A stretch of 9,126 nt of DNA from contig JACDBJ010000247.1 of assembly GCA_013695005.1 (NCBI GenBank), positions 1 through 9,126 on the forward strand, given 5' to 3'. Made by a program: the position numbers and the translations under genes. Position 1 is the stretch's first letter. Every line of letters starts with the position of its first letter. A model generated the notes under the pieces. That model was not told the origin of the DNA. It did not search any database and saw only the letters and a program-made list of their open reading frames with translations. The stretch is from Pseudonocardiales bacterium. GTDB taxonomy: Bacteria > Actinomycetota > Actinomycetes > Mycobacteriales > Pseudonocardiaceae. Shown in pieces: positions 1 through 4,991 of this stretch.

Positions 1-735
1 GAGCTGGGCTGGCTGGGCCGCGCGCTGGGCCCGGTCCGCGACCTGGACGTGATGCTGGAGCGCTTACGCAGCGAGTCCGCCGACTTCGACGCGGCGGAGC
101 AGGTGGCGGCCGAGGCGCTCGTGGGTGACCTACATGCCGAGCGGGAGGCCGCGCGGGCAGCCATGCTCGCCGCGCTGGCGTCGCCGCGGTACACCGCGCT
201 GCTGGAACGGCTCGCCGACGCCGTGCGGCTGCCGCTGCCCACCCCGAGCGCCACGAGCCACCAGCCCGAGCTGGTCGACTTGGTGCGCGCCGAGTACCGG
301 TCGCTGAGCAAAGCAGTGCGCCGCGCGGGCGAGGAACCACCGGACGCGGTCCTGCACGCCCTGCGGATCCGCGGCAAGCGACTGCGCTACACCGGCGAGC
401 TCGCCGAGCCGGCCCTCGGCGCTCCGGTGCAGCGGCTGCTCAAGGTCACCGCCTCGCTGCAGGACGTGCTCGGTGAGCACCAGGACGCCTGCGTCGCCGG
501 GCAGCGCATCAGGCAGCTGCTCGACGGGCTGACCGGGCAGCGCGAGCGCCCCGAGGGGCTCGTCGTGTTCGTCGCCGGCCGGCTGGTCGAACGCGAACAG
601 GCCAGGGCGGCGGCGACCAGGGCGCAGTGGCAGCAGGCGTGGCAGCGGGTCAGCGCGGTGGCCGCGGAGGTGCTGGAGCCGGTGCCAACGCCGGAGCCGG
701 AGCCGGAGCCGACGAACCCGCTCAGCCGACGCTGA
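1..735 (+). CDS. CHAD-domain protein, C-terminal part (start off left edge)
   Basis: The reading frame is open from base 1, so the start lies outside the window; 244 residues are visible before the TGA at 733-735. The first residues (LGPVRDLDVMLERL) match the helix that carries the conserved Arg-Asp pair of a CHAD domain. A second CHAD-type repeat follows, with the basic cluster LHALRIRGKRLRY at visible residues 118-130 and the segment LQDVLGEHQDACVA about 20 residues later. CHAD domains are all-helical, rich in conserved His, Arg and Lys, and known to bind polyphosphate; they often sit behind a CYTH domain, which could be off the edge. The C-terminus is a low-complexity Pro-Glu tail encoded by a CCGGAG repeat. 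The gene converges with dapC and overlaps it by 14 bp. The family call is firm; substrate and cellular role are not known from the sequence. Confidence 0.85.
   Translation, partial: ELGWLGRALGPVRDLDVMLERLRSESADFDAAEQVAAEALVGDLHAEREAARAAMLAALASPRYTALLERLADAVRLPLPTPSATSHQPELVDLVRAEYRSLSKAVRRAGEEPPDAVLHALRIRGKRLRYTGELAEPALGAPVQRLLKVTASLQDVLGEHQDACVAGQRIRQLLDGLTGQRERPEGLVVFVAGRLVEREQARAAATRAQWQQAWQRVSAVAAEVLEPVPTPEPEPEPTNPLSRR
691..711 (+). repeat. CCGGAG hexamer repeat (3.5 copies) encoding a Pro-Glu tail
   Basis: Three full copies of CCGGAG plus CCG encode the PEPEPEP tract near the end of the CHAD protein. Such short in-frame repeats can change copy number by slippage without breaking the frame. 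The tail lies after the last CHAD helix and is probably disordered. Confidence 0.7.
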
Positions 736-737
736 GC
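720..737. terminator. Compact hairpin spanning both convergent stop codons
   Basis: GCTCAGC at 720-726 and GCTGAGC at 731-737 are perfect reverse complements around the 4-nt loop CGAC, giving a 7-bp stem. The left arm holds the dapC stop (TGA on the - strand, 722-724) and the right arm holds the CHAD gene stop (733-735). The dyad reads the same on both strands, so it could act as a bidirectional terminator for the two convergent genes. Neither side has a U-rich tract, though actinobacterial terminators often lack one. The structure is certain; the termination role is inferred. Confidence 0.45.
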
Positions 738-1807
738 CGCTGCACCGCCATGTCGATCCGATCGTCGGTCGCGGTGGCCGCCACCCGGACATGCGAGCCG
801 CCCGCCGGTCCGTAGAACTCCCCCGGCGCCACCAGCACGCCAGACTTGGCAAGCCGGTCGACCGTCACCCGCCCCGGCTCGCCGCCGGTGGCCCAGAGAT
901 ACAGGCCCGCGTCGGAGTGCTCGACGGTCAACCCGAACGCCGTCAGCGCCGCCCGCAGGCGGTCCCGCCGCACGGCGTACCGCGAAGCCTGCTCGGCGAT
1001 GTGCGCGTCGTCGTCCAGCGCCGCGCGCATGGCGGCCTGCACCGGGCGCGACACGATCATGCCTGCATGGCGGCGCAGCTCCATCAGGGTCCGCACCAGC
1101 CCCGCTTCGCCGGTGACGAAGCCGGCGCGATAGCCCGCAAGGTTCGACGATTTGGACAGCGAGTGCACGGCGAGCAACCCGTCGTGGCGTCCACCGGACA
1201 CCGAGGGATGCAGCACCGAGCAGCCGGTCGAGAACGCCAGGTAGCACTCGTCGGAGGCCAGCACCGCGCCCGCCGCACGAGCCGCGGTCACGGCGGCGCG
1301 CATCAGCTCCGCCGGCAGGACGGCCCCGGTCGGGTTGGACGGCGAGTTCAGCCACACCAGCCGGGTGCCGGCCGGCAGCGGTTGGCCGGCGGCGAGCCGC
1401 ACCACGTCGGCACCGGCGAGCCGGGCGCCCACCTCGTAGGTCGGGTAGGCCAGCTCCGGTATCGCGACCACGTCCCCGGCGCCGAGACCGAGCAGCGTCG
1501 GCAGCCACGCGACCAGCTCCTTGGAGCCGATCGTCGGGAGCACAGCGTCGGGGTCGACGCCGGCCACGCCGTAGCGGCGGGCCATCGCGGCGACCACGGC
1601 TTCCCGCAGCTCGACCGTGCCCCAGGTGTAGGGGTAACCGGGCTCGGCCGCTGCCGGGCCGCACAGCGCGCCGCGGACGACTTCCGGGACCGGGTCGACC
1701 GGGGTGCCGACCGAGAGGTCGACGATGCCGTCGGGATGAGCCGCCGCGAGCGCCCTGGCCGCGGTGAGGGAGTCCCACGGGAAGTCGGGCAAGCTCCCGA
1801 GGGTCAC
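722..1807 (-). CDS. dapC: N-succinyldiaminopimelate aminotransferase DapC
   Basis: This PLP-dependent class I/II aminotransferase of 361 residues transfers the amino group of glutamate to N-succinyl-2-amino-6-oxopimelate, giving N-succinyl-LL-diaminopimelate in the succinylase branch of lysine and meso-DAP synthesis. Visible fold-type I motifs are SPSNPTG (155-161, Asn158), SDECY (185-189, Asp186 for the PLP ring nitrogen), SLSKSS with the Schiff-base Lys219, GYRAGF with Arg227, and the C-terminal carboxylate-binding Arg341 in HVRVAAT. The N-terminus LPDFPWDSL...IVDLSVGTPVDPVP is typical of actinobacterial DapC, and the length matches the mycobacterial Rv1178 type. The start is GTG at 1807, 7 bases after the fdxA stop. 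There is no good Shine-Dalgarno and the start lies in a hairpin, which suggests translation coupled to fdxA. The general aminotransferase call is very secure; the DapC assignment rests on the N-terminal sequence and fdxA linkage. Confidence 0.9.
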   Translation of the reverse strand: MTLGSLPDFPWDSLTAARALAAAHPDGIVDLSVGTPVDPVPEVVRGALCGPAAAEPGYPYTWGTVELREAVVAAMARRYGVAGVDPDAVLPTIGSKELVAWLPTLLGLGAGDVVAIPELAYPTYEVGARLAGADVVRLAAGQPLPAGTRLVWLNSPSNPTGAVLPAELMRAAVTAARAAGAVLASDECYLAFSTGCSVLHPSVSGGRHDGLLAVHSLSKSSNLAGYRAGFVTGEAGLVRTLMELRRHAGMIVSRPVQAAMRAALDDDAHIAEQASRYAVRRDRLRAALTAFGLTVEHSDAGLYLWATGGEPGRVTVDRLAKSGVLVAPGEFYGPAGGSHVRVAATATDDRIDMAVQRLSVG

Positions 1808-1813
1808 CCTCGG
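1797..1813 (-). promoter_or_regulatory. 17-bp dyad hairpin at the dapC start codon
   Basis: CCGAGGG (1813-1807 on the - strand) and CCCTCGG (1803-1797) are perfect reverse complements around a 3-base centre, so the mRNA can form a 7-bp stem with the loop UGA. The GTG start of dapC (1807-1805) sits at the tip: its first base closes the stem and the other two are in the loop. The 5' arm starts two bases after the fdxA stop codon. Ribosomes finishing fdxA would open this stem, so it fits translational coupling. This role is inferred. Confidence 0.4.
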
Positions 1814-1814
1814 C

Positions 1815-2141
1815 TCACTCGTCGTGCACCTGCGGAGGCAGCTCGGTCACCGGCGACACGTCGCGGTTGACCTTGCCCACCTTGGACGCCCCGCCCGGCG
1901 AGCCGAGCTCGTCGAAGAACTCGACGTTGGCCTTGGTGTAGTCCCTCCACTGCTCGGGGACGTCGTCCTCGTAGTAGATGGCCTCCACGGGGCAGACCGG
2001 CTCGCAGGCACCGCAGTCGACGCACTCGTCGGGATGGATGTACATCATCCGACCGCCCTCATAGATGCAGTCGACCGGACATTCCTCGATGCACGACTTG
2101 TCGAGGAGGTCGACGCAAGGTTCGGCGATCACGTAGGTCAC
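1815..2141 (-). CDS. fdxA: 7Fe ferredoxin FdxA ([3Fe-4S][4Fe-4S])
   Basis: A soluble, acidic 108-residue ferredoxin for low-potential electron transfer. By comparison with Azotobacter ferredoxin I, Cys9, Cys17 and Cys50 should bind the [3Fe-4S] cluster, and Cys21 with the CVDCGAC set (Cys40, Cys43, Cys46) the [4Fe-4S] cluster. Cys25 matches the free cysteine of that protein. The spacing (C-x7-C-x3-CP near the N-terminus, then C-x2-C-x2-C-x3-CP) and the tail after residue 60 (EQWRDYTKANVEFF) are standard for the actinobacterial FdxA/FdxC family. The start is GTG at 2141, preceded by AGGAG 7 bases upstream. It is the first gene of a unit with dapC and is divergent from the reduced GNAT-like gene. 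Partners cannot be read from the sequence; in actinobacteria such ferredoxins commonly feed P450s or other redox enzymes. Confidence 0.95.
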   Translation of the reverse strand: MTYVIAEPCVDLLDKSCIEECPVDCIYEGGRMMYIHPDECVDCGACEPVCPVEAIYYEDDVPEQWRDYTKANVEFFDELGSPGGASKVGKVNRDVSPVTELPPQVHDE

Positions 2142-2148
2142 GGTGGTT

Positions 2149-2153
2149 CTCCT
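2149..2153 (-). promoter_or_regulatory. fdxA ribosome binding site
   Basis: AGGAG on the - strand ends 7 bases before the GTG start of fdxA. It is one of the better Shine-Dalgarno matches in the window and fixes this non-ATG start. Confidence 0.75.
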
Positions 2154-2172
2154 GCTCTAGCCGTCGTCGTTG

Positions 2173-2218
2173 CGCCCCAAGTATTGCTCGTGAGGTGCTC
2201 GGCACGCCGCTTGGGGCG
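2173..2218. promoter_or_regulatory. Outward-facing 9-bp inverted repeat in the divergent intergenic region
   Basis: CGCCCCAAG (2173-2181) and CTTGGGGCG (2210-2218) are perfect reverse complements with a 28-bp spacer, centred between the divergent genes. Each arm places TTGGGG facing its own gene, 29 and 33 bases from the two start codons, so the arms could be -35 elements or a regulator's half-sites. A second, overlapping short hairpin (CGCCGC 2205-2210 with GCGGCG 2216-2221) uses the right arm. I cannot place convincing -10 boxes for either gene. The repeat is seen; its role is inferred. Confidence 0.35.
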
Positions 2219-2245
2219 GCGGCTAATCGGGCAGGATTACGTCAC

Positions 2246-2845
2246 ATGGAGACGCTGGACGCCCTGGTGGGACAGCGGGTCGCGCTGCGGCACCGGGTCG
2301 GCGAGCGCGACGGCCGCCCGCTCTACACCGACGCGGTCGGCGAGCTGGCATCCGGCGGCGCCGGCGAGGTGGTGGTGCACACCCGGCGCGGTGCGGTCGC
2401 GGTCGCGCGCACGGCAGTGGTGGCGGTGCGAGCGATCCCACCAGCCCGGCCGCGGCGGCCGTCGTGGTCGGCGGTACAGCGGCTGGAATCGGTCTGCGCC
2501 GCGGCGAGCGAGACGCGCGTGCGGGTGGCGGTCGGCTCGCCAGCAGAGGCGGCGTTGCGCCGGCAAGGGGTGAGCTTCTCGGACGACGTGGTCGAGGTAC
2601 TGGTCACCGACGTCGCCGAGCTGCCGGTCAGGATGCCCGCCGGCCGGGCAGTCGTGGTGGACGAGCACGTGTACCTCTCCGACCTTGGCACCGGCGAGGT
2701 CGACGTGCCGCACGCCGGCGCCCGCTGGGCGGTGACCGAGGTGCCCAGCGACGACGCCGCGGCACTCGCCCGCTGCCACGAGCTCGGCTTCGTCAGCCAC
2801 CACCGCGTGCGGTACCTGCCGGCGGGTTCTGGCGCAGCCACTTGA
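2246..2845 (+). CDS. Reduced GNAT-like protein with SH3-like N-terminus
   Basis: A 199-residue protein starting at ATG 2246, with AGGA 9 bases upstream; an in-frame start at 2195 is unlikely because it would place the inverted repeat inside the coding sequence. Residues 1-65 (VGQRVALRHRV, then LYTDAVGEL, VVVHTRRGAVAV) resemble the SH3-like domain in front of actinobacterial Rv0428c-type GNAT acetyltransferases. The phrase SWSAVQRLESVC (73-84) and the segment VAVGSPAEAALRRQGV (94-109) also recall that family. The end, ALARCHELGFVSHHRVRYL (173-191), resembles the last GNAT motif (usually ALYERLGF then HHRYRYR). The acetyl-CoA loop expected before it (R-x-x-G-x-G/A type) is absent, as is the usual segment between the SH3-like part and residue 90. 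The frame is intact. It may be a non-catalytic derivative with a binding or regulatory role. The assignment comes from remembered family features and is moderate. Confidence 0.6.
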   Translation: METLDALVGQRVALRHRVGERDGRPLYTDAVGELASGGAGEVVVHTRRGAVAVARTAVVAVRAIPPARPRRPSWSAVQRLESVCAAASETRVRVAVGSPAEAALRRQGVSFSDDVVEVLVTDVAELPVRMPAGRAVVVDEHVYLSDLGTGEVDVPHAGARWAVTEVPSDDAAALARCHELGFVSHHRVRYLPAGSGAAT

Positions 2846-3593
2846 GCGCCGCCTTCGCCGCCCGCTTGAGCCCGGACCGCTCGCCGAAGTAGTCGCCGAC
2901 CATCCCGACGACCGGGAGCATGCCCAGCGCCTGGTGGTAGAAGCGGCCGTGCGGTCGCTTGTCCAGCTCGTCGCCCAGCGCGTAGAGCGTGCGTCCCAGC
3001 CGCCACACCGCGCCCCCGATCTTGCGCAGCGCCGGCTTGCGCTCGCCGGTCAGCTCGCCGCTGAGCTGCTCGGCCTTGGCCGCCACCTCGGCCTCGCTCA
3101 CGCCGTCCGGAACGTCGCCGCCGGACGCCCTGAGATCACGCTTGAACAGCACCGAACCGAGCAGCGCCACGAGCTCGTCCTCGTCGCGCACCCCGTGCTC
3201 GCCCGCGATGGCCGTCAGCAGCAGTCCCTGACCCGCGGCGCCCAACGCGGCCTGCACGGGCAGCCGGTCGGCCAGCACCCCGCCGATGCCCGGTACCGCG
3301 GCGAGCAACGTCGTGAACCGGCCGACGCGGTGGATCCACCAGTGCGTGCGCTGGTCGACGTCCATCGCAGCCCACGCCGCCGTGCCCGGCACCTGTACGG
3401 ACGCCAACTGGTCGAGCACCCGCTCGCGCAGGCCGCGCTCGTCGTCGTCCTCGGAACCTTCCAGGTCGGCGCGGACCCGCGCCCGCAGCCCGAACGGGTC
3501 CGACTCGCGCAGCGCGTCCAGCACCGGCCGGGCCGCGCGGACGAACGGGCGCAGCACCCCGACGATGTGCTGGTCGGTGATGGGTTCAGCCAC
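2793..3593 (-). CDS. Conserved-type protein of unknown function, weakly EcsC-like
   Basis: I do not firmly recognise this 266-residue protein. It starts at GTG 3593, with AGGAG 9 bases upstream, and overlaps the membrane protein's stop by 8 bp. The N-terminal 65 residues are charged and helical, with an acidic patch EGSEDDDE (45-52). A distinctive RTHWWIHRVGR (82-92) leads into a hydrophobic, glycine-rich stretch LLAAVPGIGGVLADRLPVQAALGAAGQGLLLTAIAG (96-131, described in part by these residues), then a charged region and a second hydrophobic patch around MLPVVGMVGDYFGERSGLKR (225-244). The Pro-Gly-Gly helix followed by an Ala/Leu helix and an acidic DEDEL recalls EcsC-family proteins; this is a weak visual likeness. 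There is no signal peptide and no clear full-length transmembrane helix, so it is probably cytoplasmic or membrane-associated. Its last 53 bp overlap the opposite-strand GNAT-like gene. Confidence 0.8.
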   Translation of the reverse strand: MAEPITDQHIVGVLRPFVRAARPVLDALRESDPFGLRARVRADLEGSEDDDERGLRERVLDQLASVQVPGTAAWAAMDVDQRTHWWIHRVGRFTTLLAAVPGIGGVLADRLPVQAALGAAGQGLLLTAIAGEHGVRDEDELVALLGSVLFKRDLRASGGDVPDGVSEAEVAAKAEQLSGELTGERKPALRKIGGAVWRLGRTLYALGDELDKRPHGRFYHQALGMLPVVGMVGDYFGERSGLKRAAKAALKWLRQNPPAGTARGGG

Positions 3594-3957
3594 TGCTCGC
3601 TACTCCTGTTCCAGCGCCGGCACTCCGAGCGCCGGCGAGCGCCCACACGGCCGGCAGGATGCCTGCGGCCAGCAACACCAGCGGACGCCAGCCATCGGGA
3701 AACAGCACGTCCTGCCCGGGGCCGACGAAGGCCAGCACGCCGATCGTGCCGAGCCACACCAGCAGCGGCGACACCGCGACAAGGGGCGCCTCGCCGAGGT
3801 CGGCGGCCTCCCGCACCAACCAGGGCATGGTGACCGCCGCGATCAACGCGGTCAGCGGCACCGGCACCGCGCCGATGTGCATCGGCAGGTACAGCAGCTC
3901 GGCGGCCCCGAGCAGCGTGGCGTCCACCAGCAGCAGGGCGAGCAGCACGACCTTCAT
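3586..3957 (-). CDS. Small four-helix membrane protein downstream of mshB (Rv1171-like position)
   Basis: A 123-residue integral membrane protein with four predicted helices at about residues 2-23, 29-49, 58-79 and 91-110, short loops, and a small Gly/Ala/Ser tail. The second loop carries charged residues (REAADLGE, 49-56) and the third VGPGQDVLFPDGWRP (78-92). The ATG at 3957 overlaps the mshB stop in an ATGA, and the stop overlaps the next gene's start by 8 bp, so all three genes are likely translated as a coupled set. No catalytic motif is visible. In mycobacteria a small conserved membrane protein (Rv1171) also follows mshB; I infer homology from position and character, not from an alignment. 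A role linked to mycothiol is possible but unproven. Confidence 0.8.
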   Translation of the reverse strand: MKVVLLALLLVDATLLGAAELLYLPMHIGAVPVPLTALIAAVTMPWLVREAADLGEAPLVAVSPLLVWLGTIGVLAFVGPGQDVLFPDGWRPLVLLAAGILPAVWALAGARSAGAGTGVASSG

Positions 3958-4847
3958 AACGGCTCGACGCCCGCGAACAGGTCGTCCTCAACGGTCGACG
4001 CCGCTGCATCGGTATCGCCGCCGACCAGCGTGTACGACTCGGTCCGCAGCACGGGTTGGGCGATGTCGTTGGTCAACGCGTACCCGGTACGGCCGCCTGC
4101 GGTGAACACCGTCAGCTGCGTGCGGTGCGCGCGCAGGGCGGCGACTTTGGCGGCGAGCCGGTCGCTGACGTCGATGCGGGTGGTGACGGTGTCGTCGGGC
4201 ACGGTGGCGAGCTCGTCGGGCTCGGGGAGCCGGTACGGCAGGCTGCCGACGTCGGCCAGCTCGGCCAGCGCAGCGTCGAGGTCGGCCCGCGAGGACGCCG
4301 TCCAGTACACCTTGCGCACCCCGGGCGCCCTCGCGGCGGCCGCCATCGTGATCTTGTGCGCCCGGATGTGGTCGGGGTGGCCGTAGCCGCCGTCGGGGTC
4401 GTAGCTGATCACCACCTGCGGCTGCACGTCGTCCAGCACGGCCACGAGCTGCTCGACCTGCTCGTCGAACGTGTCGGGCCGCGCGAACGCCGTGGGGCGC
4501 AGCTCGTCCGGCGCGGCCGCCCTGGTGCCGTAGCCGGTGAGCACCATCCCGGTGTCACGCCAGCGCGCAACCCCGCCGAGGAACCGGTGATCGCGCACGC
4601 CGAGCGCGTCACAGGCAGCAGCCAGCTCGCCGATGCGGTACCCGCCTAGCTGGTCGGCGTGCTCGGCGGCCAGCAGCGCGAGCTCCGGCGGCGCGATCTC
4701 ACCCTGCTCGCCGAGCGTGCACGTCACCAGCGTGACCGAAGTGTCCGGCGCGGCGGCATACCGGGCAATCGTCCCGCCGGTGGCGAGCGTCTCGTCGTCG
4801 GGATGCGCATGCACCAGCAACAACCGAAATGGCGCTGCCCCTCGCAC
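3954..4847 (-). CDS. mshB: MshB, GlcNAc-Ins deacetylase of mycothiol biosynthesis
   Basis: A zinc-dependent deacetylase of 297 residues that converts 1D-myo-inositol 2-acetamido-2-deoxy-alpha-D-glucopyranoside to the free amine, the step before cysteine ligation by MshC. The LmbE/PIG-L signature HAHPDDE lies at 13-19: His15 and Asp18 match zinc ligands and Asp17 the general base of M. tuberculosis MshB (His13, Asp16, Asp15). GGYGHPDH at 153-160 supplies the third zinc ligand His160 and the Tyr155 that matches Tyr142. VTCTLGEQGE (41-50) and ADQLGGYRIGEL (64-75) are strongly MshB-like. Its length and these motifs favour MshB over the related mycothiol S-conjugate amidase Mca. The start is GTG at 4847; there is no Shine-Dalgarno, but a -10-like TAAGCT ends 6 bases before it, so the transcript is probably leaderless. 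It heads a coupled three-gene unit. Confidence 0.93.
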   Translation of the reverse strand: MRGAAPFRLLLVHAHPDDETLATGGTIARYAAAPDTSVTLVTCTLGEQGEIAPPELALLAAEHADQLGGYRIGELAAACDALGVRDHRFLGGVARWRDTGMVLTGYGTRAAAPDELRPTAFARPDTFDEQVEQLVAVLDDVQPQVVISYDPDGGYGHPDHIRAHKITMAAAARAPGVRKVYWTASSRADLDAALAELADVGSLPYRLPEPDELATVPDDTVTTRIDVSDRLAAKVAALRAHRTQLTVFTAGGRTGYALTNDIAQPVLRTESYTLVGGDTDAAASTVEDDLFAGVEPL

Positions 4848-4853
4848 GTCGGA

Positions 4854-4859
4854 AGCTTA
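4854..4859 (-). promoter_or_regulatory. Probable -10 box of a leaderless mshB promoter
   Basis: TAAGCT on the - strand fits the TANNNT -10 pattern, and six bases separate it from the GTG of mshB, the spacing expected if transcription starts at the G of the start codon. No Shine-Dalgarno precedes the GTG, which agrees with a leaderless mRNA. No convincing -35 box is visible 16-19 bases upstream. The motif is short, so chance occurrence is possible. Confidence 0.4.
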
Positions 4860-4896
4860 TTGGCCCGCCTGTTCGACCACGGCCGCAGGCCGGTCA

Positions 4897-4902
4897 TATC
4901 GT
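4897..4902 (+). promoter_or_regulatory. Possible -10 box facing right, divergent from mshB
   Basis: TATCGT matches TANNNT and ends 7 bases before the ATG at 4910, again leaderless spacing. TTCGAC at 4872-4877 is a poor, widely spaced -35 candidate. The call depends on whether the 20-codon frame at 4910 is used. Confidence 0.2.
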
Positions 4903-4905
4903 GGA

Positions 4906-4931
4906 CGGCATGGCTGACCGCGGTCATGCCG
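4906..4931. repeat. Nested inverted repeats between mshB and oppF
   Basis: TGACCGCGGTCA at 4915-4926 is a perfect 12-bp palindrome. It lies within a second pair of arms, CGGCAT (4906-4911) and ATGCCG (4926-4931), offset by four bases. A palindrome of this size could be an operator, but no regulator gene is next to it. It overlaps the start of the possible micro-ORF. Confidence 0.35.
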
Positions 4932-4972
4932 ACATCCTGCGGGAAAGGATCGACGGCGCGACCGATCTGTGA
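4910..4972 (+). CDS. Possible 20-codon micro-ORF divergent from mshB
   Basis: ATG at 4910 opens a frame of 20 codons, MADRGHADILRERIDGATDL, ending in TGA at 4970-4972. It has no Shine-Dalgarno, but TATCGT sits 7 bases upstream, as for a leaderless gene. The peptide would be hydrophilic and mostly helical. I recognise no family. It runs antisense to the opp transcript's 3' end and stops inside the loop of the candidate terminator. It may be a decayed gene start or chance. Confidence 0.12.
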   Translation: MADRGHADILRERIDGATDL

Positions 4973-4983
4973 GGCACGGTCGC
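4958..4983 (-). terminator. Candidate terminator hairpin after oppF
   Basis: On the - strand GCGACCG is followed by a 12-nt loop and its exact complement CGGTCGC, starting 9 bases beyond the oppF stop. The 7-bp GC-rich stem is well placed to end the opp transcript before the mshB promoter. There is no immediate U-tract; a CTTT run occurs about a dozen bases further on. The stem is seen; termination is inferred. Confidence 0.35.
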
Positions 4984-4991
4984 CCTGACGC

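Noticed and set aside
387..1778. A 463-codon open frame on the - strand over the CHAD gene and dapC
   Set aside because: Its product is an Arg/Gly/Ala-rich string with no domain, as expected from reading high-GC genes in a wrong frame; the CHAD and DapC frames in the same place have clear family motifs.
791..1870. A 359-codon open frame on the + strand opposite dapC
   Set aside because: Low-complexity Arg/His/Gln-rich product with no motif, lying antisense to a well-supported enzyme; a typical GC-bias artefact.
2195..2245. An earlier start for the GNAT-like gene
   Set aside because: It adds 17 residues without family likeness, has no ribosome binding site, and covers the intergenic inverted repeat. 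ATG 2246 has AGGA at a suitable distance.
2464..2892. A frameshift in the GNAT-like gene that would restore the missing catalytic core
   Set aside because: I read the other + strand frames across this region; they are Arg/Gly-rich and show no acetyl-CoA loop, so the short form seems genuine.
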